Positions 1 through 9,301 of a DNA stretch of 64,000 bases are shown here, piece after piece. The stretch is from an uncultured Jannaschia sp. GTDB taxonomy: Bacteria; Pseudomonadota; Alphaproteobacteria; Rhodobacterales; Rhodobacteraceae. The notes beneath the pieces were generated by a model. The model did no database searches. It was not told where the DNA came from and saw only the letters and a list, made by a program, of their open reading frames with translations. Each line of letters opens with the position of its first letter. Position 1 is the stretch's first letter. The stretch covers positions 124,001-188,000 of the forward strand of contig NZ_CANNEZ010000002.1 of assembly GCF_947503795.1 (NCBI RefSeq). The letters run 5' to 3'. A program made the translations under genes and the position numbers.

Positions 1-1498
<1,498 letters not shown>

Positions 1499-1502
<4 letters not shown>

Positions 1503-1960
1503 GCCTCCTGCACGCCTCCATCGCCGCCCGCGCGCCCGAGGCGATGGCCCGCGCGCTGGCGCGGCTGCTCGGCGGCACGGCATTGCCGTTTCCGCCCTGC
1601 CCCGGCGCGTGGATCGCTTTCGCGGCCGCAGATGACGGCACCGCGGTCGAGGTCTATCCGTCCGGAACGCGGTTGGACCACGGGCCCTCTTCCGTCGCCT
1701 TCACACCCGGCCCGCCCCGGCGAGACGCCGGAGCCACGCATCTGGCGCTGGCCTCGCCCCTCACGGTGCCGGAGATCGAGGCGCTCGCCGCGGGCTTTGG
1801 CTGGACCGCGCGGACCTGCGACCGCGGCCCGTTCGACTGCGTCGAGATCTGGACCGGCGAGGGCCTTCTGATCGAGGTGCTGGACGCAGGGATGCTGGCC
1901 GATTACCGCAAGGGCATGACGGTCGCGTCTTGGCGCGCGATGTTCGGGATGGAGGACTGA
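1499..1960 (+). CDS. Conserved protein of unknown function (possible VOC-like fold)
   Basis: A 153-residue protein starting at the ATG that overlaps the stop of the ABC ATPase by four bases, and followed after one base by the aldehyde dehydrogenase start, so it sits in the middle of one operon. It has no signal peptide or membrane segment. The spacing of a first half ending in AVEVYP and a second half with DCVEIWTGEGLLIEVL hints at a duplicated beta-alpha-beta module as in VOC/glyoxalase proteins. That is only a structural guess. No catalytic motif was recognised. Confidence 0.75.
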
Positions 1961-1961
1961 C

Positions 1962-3407
1962 ATGACCGATCGGGCGAAGGCACTCTGGTTCGACGCAAGC
2001 GAGATGCTGATTGGCGGCCGCTGGCTCTCCGCGCCCGATACCATCGCGCTGGAGAACCCGTCGACCGGCGCGCCGCTCGCCCGGATCGCGCGCGGCCAGT
2101 CGCGCGAGATCGACGCCGCCGTCGCCGCCGCCCATGCGGCGATGGACGGCGAATGGGGCCGGATGCCCGCCGTCGAGCGGGGACGTATCCTGACCCGGTT
2201 GGGGCGGCTCGTGACCGAACGACTGGACGATCTCGCGGTGCTCGAGGCCCAGGATGTCGGCAAGCCGCTGACACAGGCGCGGGCGGATGCGGTGGCGCTG
2301 GCACGCTACTGCGAATTCTACGGCGGGGCCGCCGACAAGGTGCACGGCCAGACGATCCCCTATCTCGACGGCTACACGGTCTACACGCTGCGCCAGCCCC
2401 ACGGCGTGACGGGCCATATCGTGCCGTGGAACTATCCGATGCAGATCATCGGCCGGTCGGTCGGCGCGGCGCTGGCGATGGGCAATGCCTGCGTGTTGAA
2501 GCCCGCCGAGGAGGCGTGCCTGACGGCGCTGGCCTTCGCGCGGCTGGCCGAAGAGGCGGGGCTGCCGCCCGGCGCACTGAACGTCGTGCCGGGCCTCGGG
2601 GCCGAGGCGGGCGCGGCCCTCGCATCCCATCCCGGCATCCACCATGTCAGCTTTACGGGCTCGGTCGCGACCGGCGCCAAGGTGCAGATGGCGGCCGCGG
2701 CCAACGTCATCCCGGTCACGCTGGAGCTCGGGGGCAAGTCGCCGCAGCTTGTGTTCGATGACGCCGATCTCGACGCGGCGCTGCCCTTCCTCGTGAATGC
2801 GGGCATCCAGAACGCGGGCCAGACCTGCTCGGCGGCCTCGCGCATCCTCGTCCATCACGACATCCAGGATGCCGTCGTCGAGCGCATGGCCGAGCGCTAC
2901 GCCGCGCTGCGCGTCGGCGCGGCGATGGACGACCTCGATGTCGGGCCCCTGATCTCGGGCCGCCAGAAGGAGATCGTGGACGGTTTCCTCGGGCGTGCCG
3001 ACGGCCTGACCGTGGCCGCCGAGGGGTCGATCGAAGCCGAGGGCGGCCATTACGTTGCGCCGACCCTTCTGACCGGCGCGACCCCGGACCACCCGCTGGC
3101 ACAGGCCGAGATCTTCGGCCCCGTGCAGGTCGTCATCCCGTTTGCCGACGAGGCCGAGGGCATCCGCATTGCCAACGGCACCGATTACGGGCTGGTCGCA
3201 GGCGTCTGGACCCGCGACGGCGGCCGCCAGATGCGACTGGCCCGCGATCTGCGCGCGGGGCAGGTCTTCCTCAACAACTACGGCGCGGGCGGCGGGGTCG
3301 AGCTGCCCTTCGGCGGTATCGGAAAGTCCGGCCATGGCCGCGAGAAGGGGTTCGAGGCGCTCTACGGGTTCAGCCAGCTCAAGACCGTGGCGGCCCGGCA
3401 CGGTTAG
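1962..3407 (+). CDS. NAD(P)-dependent aldehyde dehydrogenase
   Basis: A 481-residue protein of normal length for the ALDH superfamily, which oxidises aldehydes to acids with NAD(P)+. Visible motifs are the cofactor-site VPWNYP, the glycine loop SFTGSVATG, the general base in LELGGKSP (Glu255) and the catalytic cysteine in NAGQTCSAAS (Cys289). The 3' part keeps the EIFGPV motif. It is the third gene of an operon with the peptide-type ABC ATPase and an unknown protein, which suggests oxidation of an aldehyde derived from the imported compound. Betaine aldehyde or gamma-aminobutyraldehyde dehydrogenases are the nearest types by eye, but substrate cannot be read from the sequence. Confidence 0.93.
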   Translation: MTDRAKALWFDASEMLIGGRWLSAPDTIALENPSTGAPLARIARGQSREIDAAVAAAHAAMDGEWGRMPAVERGRILTRLGRLVTERLDDLAVLEAQDVGKPLTQARADAVALARYCEFYGGAADKVHGQTIPYLDGYTVYTLRQPHGVTGHIVPWNYPMQIIGRSVGAALAMGNACVLKPAEEACLTALAFARLAEEAGLPPGALNVVPGLGAEAGAALASHPGIHHVSFTGSVATGAKVQMAAAANVIPVTLELGGKSPQLVFDDADLDAALPFLVNAGIQNAGQTCSAASRILVHHDIQDAVVERMAERYAALRVGAAMDDLDVGPLISGRQKEIVDGFLGRADGLTVAAEGSIEAEGGHYVAPTLLTGATPDHPLAQAEIFGPVQVVIPFADEAEGIRIANGTDYGLVAGVWTRDGGRQMRLARDLRAGQVFLNNYGAGGGVELPFGGIGKSGHGREKGFEALYGFSQLKTVAARHG

Positions 3408-3445
3408 GGGCACGCCACGTCGCGGACGGGTCCGCCGCGCGGGCC

Positions 3446-3814
3446 TCAGCCCGTCGGGTAGTAGAACTCCTCGCGCACGATCTGGCCGTCGGCGACGGTG
3501 TAGACGCCGATATCCTTCATCTCCTCGATCTCTCCCGTCTCGCGCTTCTTCATCTTCATGTCGAAGATGACGGCGAAACGGTCATCGCCGTGGGGCATCG
3601 GGTCCGACACCTCCGTCCCGACCTGTTCGTACATGCCCGAGAACCACTCGTGCTTGCCGCGGATGGCCTCGCGCCCCTTCACCTCGCGGCCCTGCCCCAT
3701 ATCGGCGGCTTCGACACTGACGGCATCCTCGGCATAGAGCCGGTCGATGTTCTCGGTCTCGCGCCCGGCCCGGCATCCCGCGACGAGCTCTTTTGCGACG
3801 TCCTGCATCTCCAT
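3446..3814 (-). CDS. SnoaL-like / NTF2-fold protein
   Basis: A 122-residue protein with the typical size and pattern of the SnoaL-like NTF2 fold: an N-terminal helix with NIDRLYAEDAVSVE, a central KGREAIRGKHEWF segment and a C-terminal strand with DGQIVREEFYY. Such proteins are cone-shaped small enzymes or ligand-binding proteins (isomerases, hydratases, polyketide cyclases). It converges on the aldehyde dehydrogenase and diverges from the SDR gene. The intergenic stretch towards the SDR carries a 6-bp inverted repeat, ACCCGC at 3838 and GCGGGT at 3861. Function is not known. Confidence 0.8.
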   Translation of the reverse strand: MEMQDVAKELVAGCRAGRETENIDRLYAEDAVSVEAADMGQGREVKGREAIRGKHEWFSGMYEQVGTEVSDPMPHGDDRFAVIFDMKMKKRETGEIEEMKDIGVYTVADGQIVREEFYYPTG

Positions 3815-3927
3815 CGTTCCATCCTCCGAATTGCTGAACCCGCATCATAGCACATTTGGCGCGGGTCCGCCGGGGCTGGCCTTGGCCGCGCGCACCCGGC
3901 ATCCTGCGCGCCAAGGGAGGACCGGGC

Positions 3928-4668
3928 ATGAGATTGCAGGACAGGACGGCCATCGTCACGGGCGGGGCCTCGGGCTTCGGGAAGGGTATCGTCGAGGCCT
4001 TCGCGCGCGAGGGGGCGAGCGTGCTCGTCGCCGACCGGAACGCCGACGGGGCGCAGGCCGTGGCCGAGGCCAATAGCGGGATCGCCGCGACCATGGACGT
4101 GGCGCAGGACGCCGACTGGGCGGCGGTGACGGCGCAGGCGATGGAGGCCTGGGGGCGGATCGACATCCTCGTGAACAACGCGGGCATCACCCATCTGCCG
4201 ACCCCGATGGAGGACGTGTCCGAGGAGGAGTTCGATCGGGTCCTCTCGGTCAACGCCAAGTCGGTCTATCTCAGCGCCCGCCACGTCGTGCCGGCGATGA
4301 AGGCGGCGGGCCGGGGGGCGATCCTGAACGTGGCGTCCACGGCGGGGGTCAGCCCGCGGCCGCGGCTCAACTGGTACAACGCCTCGAAGGGCTGGATGAT
4401 CACCGCGACGAAGGCCATGGCTGTCGAGCTGGCGCCCGCGGGCGTGCGCGTGAACGCGATCAACCCGGTCGCGGGCGACACGCCGCTGCTCGCGAGCTTT
4501 CTGGGCGAGGACACGCCCGAGATGCGGGCCAAGTTCCTGTCCACGATTCCGCTCGGCCGGTTCTCGACGCCCGAGGACATGGGCCACGCGGCGCTCTACC
4601 TCTGCTCGGACGAGGCCAGCATGGTCACCGGCGTGGCCATGGAGGTGGATGGTGGGCGCTGCATCTGA
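3928..4668 (+). CDS. SDR-family oxidoreductase (FabG-like)
   Basis: A 246-residue classical short-chain dehydrogenase. It has the Rossmann motif TGGASGFGKG, the NNAG motif, a catalytic serine in ASTAGVS and the YxxxK pair in WYNASKG. The start at 3928 is chosen because GGAGG lies eight bases upstream; an open frame extends further upstream to 3856 but lacks such a site. It probably oxidises or reduces a hydroxy/keto substrate with NAD(P)(H). The gene stands alone downstream of a divergent SnoaL-like gene. The closing motif VTGVAMEVDGG is typical of the family. Substrate unknown. Confidence 0.9.
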   Translation: MRLQDRTAIVTGGASGFGKGIVEAFAREGASVLVADRNADGAQAVAEANSGIAATMDVAQDADWAAVTAQAMEAWGRIDILVNNAGITHLPTPMEDVSEEEFDRVLSVNAKSVYLSARHVVPAMKAAGRGAILNVASTAGVSPRPRLNWYNASKGWMITATKAMAVELAPAGVRVNAINPVAGDTPLLASFLGEDTPEMRAKFLSTIPLGRFSTPEDMGHAALYLCSDEASMVTGVAMEVDGGRCI

Positions 4669-4733
4669 CGGCGGCCGCGGAGCGACCCCACCCAGCGCGC
4701 GCCCCCCATCGGATTCCGTGCGCATCTTGGCCG

Positions 4734-4769
4734 TTGGGGCAGAGATTATTCGTACGAATAATCTCTGCC
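4734..4769 (+). promoter_or_regulatory. Sigma-70-like promoter overlapped by a perfect 32-bp palindrome (operator candidate)
   Basis: Positions 4738-4769 form a perfect inverted repeat with no loop, centred on CGTACG; each half reads GGCAGAGATTATTCGT. It is strikingly AT-rich for this genome. A TTGGGG box at 4734 and AATAAT at 4757, 17 bp apart, resemble a sigma-70 promoter, with AATAAT lying inside the right half of the palindrome. This is the layout of a repressor-controlled promoter, reading towards the genes at 4840 and 5157. There is no T-tract, so a terminator for the SDR gene is less likely. The binding regulator is unknown. Confidence 0.6.
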
Positions 4770-4839
4770 GGCGCGGGGGTCGGATGACTGCGCGAGACGG
4801 CGAAGTCAGAGCGCTGTCGATCCGCACCAGGCGCGCCGC

Positions 4840-5160
4840 ATGAAGCTCGCGGCGACGATCCGGGTGCTTGCGGGCGCCTTCGCCTCGCAGCAGCTGGCCT
4901 TCGCGCATCTTCTGGATGCCGCCGAACGCGACGGCCTCTCGCCCGATCTCGACCATGTCGAGGTGCTAATGCCCGGCGAGGGCACGCGCCTGCGCCATAT
5001 CTTCGAGCCCGCGCTTGCCCGCGACCTCACCGAAGGCTCGGCGGGCGAGGCCCTGATCCTGATCCTGCCCGGCGCGCTCGTCACCGGGCGCTTTCGCGAG
5101 GATGCGCGGCTGCGCGACCTCGGCGCCCATCCGGGTCACATCACGCGGGTGCTGCAATGA
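4840..5160 (+). CDS. Unknown protein coupled to a P1-family peptidase
   Basis: A 106-residue protein that I do not recognise. It lacks a signal peptide or clear membrane segment and reads as a mixed alpha/beta small protein with a hydrophobic LILILPGALV strand. Its stop overlaps the next start as ATGA, so it is translationally coupled to the peptidase. It is the first gene after the palindromic promoter at 4734-4769. A 19-codon open frame (4784-4843) precedes it and overlaps its start as ATGA; whether that is translated is unknown. Confidence 0.55.
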   Translation: MKLAATIRVLAGAFASQQLAFAHLLDAAERDGLSPDLDHVEVLMPGEGTRLRHIFEPALARDLTEGSAGEALILILPGALVTGRFREDARLRDLGAHPGHITRVLQ

Positions 5161-6137
5161 GGCCGGGTCCCCGCAACGCCATCACCGATATCGACGGCCT
5201 GCGCGTCGGGTCGGCCCATGACGCGGACCTCCGCTCCGGCACGACCGTCCTTCTGGGCGACGCGCCCTTCACCGCCGCCGTGCATGTCATGGGCGGCGCG
5301 CCCGGCACGCGCGAAACGGACCTGCTGGCCCCCGACAAGACCGTGCAGGAGGTCGACGCGCTGGTCCTCTCGGGCGGCTCGGCTTTCGGGCTGGACGCGG
5401 CGTCGGGCGTGGCGGACGGTCTGCGCGCCATGGGCCGGGGCTTCGCCGTCGGGGACGTCCGCGTGCCCATCGTGCCGGGCGCAATCCTCTTCGACCTGCT
5501 CAATGGCGGGGACAAGGGATGGGACGCGAACCCCTATGGCGCGCTCGGCCGCGCGGCGCTGGACGCCGCCGGGACGGACATCGCCTGCGGCAGCCACGGT
5601 GCGGGCTTCGGGGCGACGGTGATGGATCTGCGCGGCGGACTCGGGACGGCGTCCGCCGTGTTGGCCTCGGGCGTCACGGTCGGCGCCTTGGTCGCGGTGA
5701 ACGCGCTCGGCCGGGTCTGCGACGACCGGGGCCGGTTCCACGCCGCGGGCCACGAGATGGATGCGGAGTTCGGCGGCCTCGGGCCAGCGGCGACCGATCC
5801 GGGATGGGAGCCGTTCTCGGACCGCGTGCCCGGCCAGTCGACCACCATCGCCATCGTCGCCACCGATGCCGCGCTGACCCAGGCGCAAGCGACGCGCATG
5901 GCGGTCGCAGCGCATGACGGCATGGCACGCGCGATCTGGCCGTCGCACACACCGATGGATGGCGACCTGGTCTTCGCGGCCGCGACCGGCGCGCGCCCGC
6001 TCGCCGATCCCGTCTGGGAGTCGTTGCAGCTGGGGCACGCGGCGGCGGGCTGTCTCGCGCGGGCCATCGCACGTGGCGTCCACGCCGCCGATCCCGGCGG
6101 CGACCTGCCCGCCTGGCGCACCCGCTTCGGAGACTGA
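5157..6137 (+). CDS. P1 family (DmpA/L-aminopeptidase-D-esterase-like) peptidase
   Basis: A 326-residue member of the DmpA/peptidase S58 family, N-terminal-nucleophile hydrolases that cleave themselves into two chains and then remove N-terminal residues from small peptides or amides. The family features visible are the opening ITDIDGLRVG, the glycine-rich LSGGSAFGLDAA, HGAGFGATVMDLRGGLG, and the presumed self-cleavage region GQSTTIAIVATDA. Within this region Ser228 or the following threonines would be the nucleophile. No signal peptide is present, so it is cytoplasmic. It is coupled to the unknown gene upstream and probably controlled by the palindromic promoter. A nearby peptide-type ABC ATPase is consistent with a peptide or amide substrate. 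Confidence 0.88.
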   Translation: MRPGPRNAITDIDGLRVGSAHDADLRSGTTVLLGDAPFTAAVHVMGGAPGTRETDLLAPDKTVQEVDALVLSGGSAFGLDAASGVADGLRAMGRGFAVGDVRVPIVPGAILFDLLNGGDKGWDANPYGALGRAALDAAGTDIACGSHGAGFGATVMDLRGGLGTASAVLASGVTVGALVAVNALGRVCDDRGRFHAAGHEMDAEFGGLGPAATDPGWEPFSDRVPGQSTTIAIVATDAALTQAQATRMAVAAHDGMARAIWPSHTPMDGDLVFAAATGARPLADPVWESLQLGHAAAGCLARAIARGVHAADPGGDLPAWRTRFGD

Positions 6138-6531
6138 AACCGCCGGATTTCGCTCACGCCCCGGTGAGCGCGCGTCATCCGCAGGCGAGATCGCGGTGAG
6201 CGACGGGCCCGAACCGGGCGGTTTCCGGAGGTAGCGGGGCGCAAATTGGCCGCGGATACGACGATCCGTTGCGGGCGGGACCGGTTGGCGCGCACCGGCT
6301 CAGATTGACGAAGCCCTTACCGACATTAGGGATTTCCGGCCCAAGCGACGCGCCACGGCGGCACCGTGCATCCCGGCCGGTAGCGACGTGCGTATGCGCA
6401 CCATTCAATCACAATTCTCACGTCCCTGTGCATTGCGAGTGATCGCCGTGATCGCCAGATTGAACTCATCGAAGGGGCGGCCAGCAACCGGGCGCCTCGG
6501 ACACCACACACCGCATCTCTGGAGAGACACC
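6138..6531. other. Long intergenic region with a stem-loop after the peptidase gene
   Basis: A 394-bp stretch without a convincing gene. Fourteen bases after the peptidase stop there is a stem-loop (CGCTCAC at 6151, GTGAGCG at 6164) without a T-run. The part from about 6388 to 6460 is relatively AT-rich and probably holds the promoter of the small exported protein at 6532. I could not pick a convincing promoter pair or an RNA structure. Confidence 0.5.
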
Positions 6532-6747
6532 ATGAAAACCATCATCCTCACCGCCGCCCTGACCGCCTTCGCCGCCCCCGCCTTCGCCACGGACGCGATC
6601 AGCCACTTCAACCAGTCGAAGGAACGCGGCGACGTCATCGTCGTGCAGAACGGCGGCGCCTTCGTCGCATCGAGCCGGGGCCAGCACTCGGCCCGCGCCC
6701 AAGCCATCTTCGACCGGATCGCCGCCGAAAGCGCCGAGAACGAATGA
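6532..6747 (+). CDS. Small exported protein of unknown function (71 aa)
   Basis: A 71-residue protein with a clear signal peptide: MKT, a hydrophobic stretch, then AFA before TDAIS, predicting a mature protein of about 51 residues in the periplasm or outside. It begins behind GGAGAG at 6521. The mature part has SHFNQSKERGDVIVV and ends with RAQAIFDRIAAESAENE. The N-terminal A-x-x-x-F-N-x-S element recurs in the small exported protein at 7124, and the C-terminal helix resembles that at 6812. I know similar small proteins only as uncharacterised Rhodobacterales proteins. Confidence 0.8.
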   Translation: MKTIILTAALTAFAAPAFATDAISHFNQSKERGDVIVVQNGGAFVASSRGQHSARAQAIFDRIAAESAENE

Positions 6748-6811
6748 CCCGGACGATGCGGGGCTCCCTCCCGGCCCCGCATCCCCACCCTCTCTTCGAA
6801 AGGCCCATGAT

Positions 6812-6982
6812 ATGCGCCGCTTCCTTCCCCTCCTGATCGCCGCCGCCCTCGTGGCCCCCCTTGCCGCGACGGCGACCCCGCGCGGCGATGCGCCGACACT
6901 CATCACCGTGAAGTCCGACCGGGCGACCCTGCCCGACCGCGCGTCGACGATCCTCGCCGGCATCCTCGCCGAAGGCGACTGA
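6812..6982 (+). CDS. Very small exported protein of unknown function (56 aa)
   Basis: A 56-residue open frame beginning MRRFLPLLIAAALVAP, with a signal peptide and a likely cleavage after ATA. The mature peptide would be only about 34 residues, ending ASTILAGILAEGD. It lies 64 bp after the preceding small exported gene and is followed by a Rho-independent terminator at 7024, so it is probably the last gene of a short transcript. Its closing DRASTILAGILAEGD resembles RAQAIFDRIAAES in the 71-residue neighbour. An AAAGGCCC ribosome-binding-like stretch precedes it. Function unknown. Confidence 0.65.
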   Translation: MRRFLPLLIAAALVAPLAATATPRGDAPTLITVKSDRATLPDRASTILAGILAEGD

Positions 6983-7023
6983 CCTCCCCTCCTGCCGGTA
7001 TCCGTCCCCCCCGGATACCTCCT

Positions 7024-7058
7024 GGCGCGATCGCTCTCCCCGGCGGTCGCGCCTTTTT
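7024..7058 (+). terminator. Rho-independent terminator after the first two small exported genes
   Basis: A 7-bp GC-rich stem (GGCGCGA at 7024, TCGCGCC at 7047) is followed directly by TTTTT. It ends the transcript carrying the genes at 6532 and 6812. Confidence 0.75.
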
Positions 7059-7123
7059 CATGCAACCTTTTCCAACCCCTGAGGCGTTGTCCCGGCGAAC
7101 CCGACCAGACCCGGAGACCTGCC

Positions 7124-7363
7124 ATGGCCCTGCGCCCCGTCCATATCCTCGCCGCGATCCTGACCCTGACCGCCCATGCCGCGCTGTCGCAGGAATCCCC
7201 GACCACCGAAGCGCTGCAGCAGTTCAACGAGAGCGCCGATTCGGTGAACGACGGCACCGTCATTGCCCCCGAGATCGACAGCGACGGCACCGGGCCGGGT
7301 GCCGCCTGCGTCGACGATGACGACGCGGCGAACTGCGTCCCCGTGACGGGCGCGGCCGACTGA
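7124..7363 (+). CDS. Small exported acidic protein of unknown function (79 aa)
   Basis: A 79-residue protein with a signal peptide (MALRPVHILAAILTLTAHA, cleavage near ALS-QES). The mature part is acidic, has two cysteines (CVDDDDAANC) that could form a disulphide bridge, and starts with EALQQFNESADS, resembling the DAISHFNQSKE of the 71-residue gene upstream. It lies behind its own leader after a terminator, so it is transcribed separately. It converges on tadA, whose stop is 14 bp away. Function unknown. Confidence 0.75.
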   Translation: MALRPVHILAAILTLTAHAALSQESPTTEALQQFNESADSVNDGTVIAPEIDSDGTGPGAACVDDDDAANCVPVTGAAD

Positions 7364-7376
7364 TCCGGCGCGCGCG

Positions 7377-7820
7377 TCAGCGCCGCGCGGCGAAGAAGTC
7401 GCGCAGAAGGGCGGCGCAGGCCTCGACGTTGATCCCGTCATGAAGGTCGGGAACGTGATGCGTCTGGGGATGGGTGAAGACCTTCGCGCCATGCAGGACT
7501 CCGCCGGATTTCGGATCAGCCGCCCCGAAATGGAGCCGGTCGAACCGCGCGTGGGCGATGGCCTGGGCGCACATCGCGCAGGGCTCGAGTGTCACCCAGA
7601 GCGCGCAACCCGACAGCCGTTCCGCCCCCAGCGCGGCACAGGCCGCGCGGATCGCCAGCATCTCGGCATGGGCCGTGGGATCGTTCAGTTCTCGCGTCCG
7701 GTTGCCCGCCGCCGCGATCACCGCGTCGCCACGCGTGACGACGGCACCCACGGGCACCTCGCCGCGCGTCCCGGCGGCGCGCGCCTCGATCAGGGCCTCG
7801 GGCATGAACGAACGGAACAT
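7377..7820 (-). CDS. tadA: tRNA(adenine34) deaminase
   Basis: A 147-residue cytidine-deaminase-fold enzyme that converts adenosine 34 of tRNA-Arg(ACG) to inosine. Zinc ligands and catalytic glutamate are visible as His51-Ala-Glu53 and Pro-Cys81-Ala-Met-Cys84, and the GEVPVGAV opening is typical of TadA. The start at 7820 (MFRSFMPEAL) gives normal family length; the open frame continues upstream without family similarity. It is divergent from the pseudouridine synthase gene. Confidence 0.92.
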   Translation of the reverse strand: MFRSFMPEALIEARAAGTRGEVPVGAVVTRGDAVIAAAGNRTRELNDPTAHAEMLAIRAACAALGAERLSGCALWVTLEPCAMCAQAIAHARFDRLHFGAADPKSGGVLHGAKVFTHPQTHHVPDLHDGINVEACAALLRDFFAARR

Positions 7821-7897
7821 CGGCAACCGGCTTGCACGGCGGAGCGCCCGTCCGCAAGGCGCTTCCCTCGGGCGCGTGGGGGGCGTAAGCCGCGCGC

Positions 7898-9301
7898 ATG
7901 AGCCAGGACAGCACACGGGACGGCGACCGGATCGCCAAGGTGATCGCACGCGCGGGGCTGGCCTCGCGCCGGGACGCGGAGGTGATGGTCACCGACCTTC
8001 GGGTCAAGGTGAATGGCAAGACCATCTCGAACGTGGCGATGAACGTGGGGCCGGGCGACAAGGTGTCGGTCGACGGAAAGCCCCTGCCCCGCGCCGAGGG
8101 GGCGCGGTTGTGGCTCTATCACAAGCCCGAGGGTCTGGTGACGACCGCCCGCGACGAGAAGGGCCGCGAGACGGTATTCGACACGCTGCCGCCCGAGATG
8201 GGGCGCGTGCTGTCGGTGGGTCGGCTGGACCTCAACTCCGAAGGGTTGCTCCTGCTGACGAATGACGGTGAGCTCAAGCGCCAGCTCGAACTGCCCTCGA
8301 CCGGCTGGCTGCGGCGCTATCGCGTCCGGGTGAATGGCCGCGCCGCCGAGGCCGCGCTGGACCGGCTGCGTGCGGGAATGGAGGTCGAAGGCGATCATTT
8401 CGCGCCGATGCAGGTCACCCTAGACCGTCAGCAGGGTGCGAACGCCTGGCTGACCGTGGGCCTGCGCGAGGGCCGCAATCGCGAGATCCGGCGCGCGATG
8501 GCGGCGGTTGAGCTGTACGTCAACCGCCTGATCCGCATCAGCTACGGCCCGTTCCAGCTTGGAAATCTCGCGCCGGGCGGCATCGAGGAGGTGCGGCCCA
8601 AGGTGCTGCGCGATCAGTTGGGCGACACGTTCGACGGGGATCTGGCCGAAGGCCGCAAGGAGATCGGCATGACCGAGGATGACACGACGCCCCCGCGCGG
8701 GGCGAAAACCGATCGCGGTGCGGGCCGGGATGGCGACGGCGCGCAGCGGGGTCGCAAGCCGCGCCCCTCGGGCGACCGGCTGGTCGAGGGGGGACGCGGG
8801 CGGCCCGAGGGCGGCAAGGGCCGCAGCCCCGGCGGGCCGAAGGGCGGCAAGGGACGGCCCGGAAGCAAGCCTGGCGCACCCGGCGCGGGACGCGCGGATC
8901 GGGCGGCACGGCCTGACCGGCCGCGGACGGGCAAACCCCCGGTGACGCGAAACGATGGCGACGATGCGCGCGGCGGCGACCGGCCCAGGCGGGAGGGTCG
9001 GCCCGAGGGCGGCAAGCGGTTCGCGCCGAAGGGTGACGGGCCGCGCGGCAAGGGCCCCGGCGGCGACGGCAAGCGACCCCCGCGCGACAGCGACGGTCCC
9101 AAGCGCGACCGGCGCCCCGGCGCGGATCGGGGTACGGGCGATGCGCCGAAGGAGACGAAGTCGGAACGTACGGCGCGGCTGCGTCAGGACAGCTCGATCA
9201 GCCTTCGGAAGGGCGGCCAGCGCGGGCGCGGCATCGCCAAGCCGAAGAAGGCGCCCAGCACCAAGCGGATGCGCAAGCCCGGCGAGGGCGACGCGGACTA
9301 G
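7898..9301 (+). CDS. rluB: RsuA/RluB-family rRNA pseudouridine synthase with long disordered tail
   Basis: A 467-residue protein. The first ~250 residues are a standard S4-plus-catalytic-domain pseudouridine synthase: an S4 RNA-binding domain at about 8-60, then the catalytic motif GRLDLNSEG with Asp111, and GRNREIRR. RluB-type enzymes modify U2605 of 23S rRNA. The remaining ~210 residues are low-complexity Gly, Arg, Lys, Pro and Asp repeats such as GGKGRPGSKPG, ending in KRMRKPGEGDAD. The tail is strongly basic and probably binds RNA without folding. The family's usual length is 240-300 residues. RluB rather than RluE or RsuA is a likely but not certain assignment. Confidence 0.88.
   Translation: MSQDSTRDGDRIAKVIARAGLASRRDAEVMVTDLRVKVNGKTISNVAMNVGPGDKVSVDGKPLPRAEGARLWLYHKPEGLVTTARDEKGRETVFDTLPPEMGRVLSVGRLDLNSEGLLLLTNDGELKRQLELPSTGWLRRYRVRVNGRAAEAALDRLRAGMEVEGDHFAPMQVTLDRQQGANAWLTVGLREGRNREIRRAMAAVELYVNRLIRISYGPFQLGNLAPGGIEEVRPKVLRDQLGDTFDGDLAEGRKEIGMTEDDTTPPRGAKTDRGAGRDGDGAQRGRKPRPSGDRLVEGGRGRPEGGKGRSPGGPKGGKGRPGSKPGAPGAGRADRAARPDRPRTGKPPVTRNDGDDARGGDRPRREGRPEGGKRFAPKGDGPRGKGPGGDGKRPPRDSDGPKRDRRPGADRGTGDAPKETKSERTARLRQDSSISLRKGGQRGRGIAKPKKAPSTKRMRKPGEGDAD

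Noticed and set aside
1761-3413. Long minus-strand frame opposite the aldehyde dehydrogenase
   Set aside because: No protein features; the dehydrogenase with all motifs is on the plus strand.
4738-4769. Terminator for the SDR gene
   Set aside because: The palindrome has no loop and no T-run and overlaps promoter-like boxes, so an operator is a better reading.
8690-9300. Short direct repeats in the pseudouridine synthase tail as a CRISPR or DNA repeat array
   Set aside because: The repetition is at the level of Gly/Lys/Arg/Pro codons inside an intact reading frame and lacks regular spacers.
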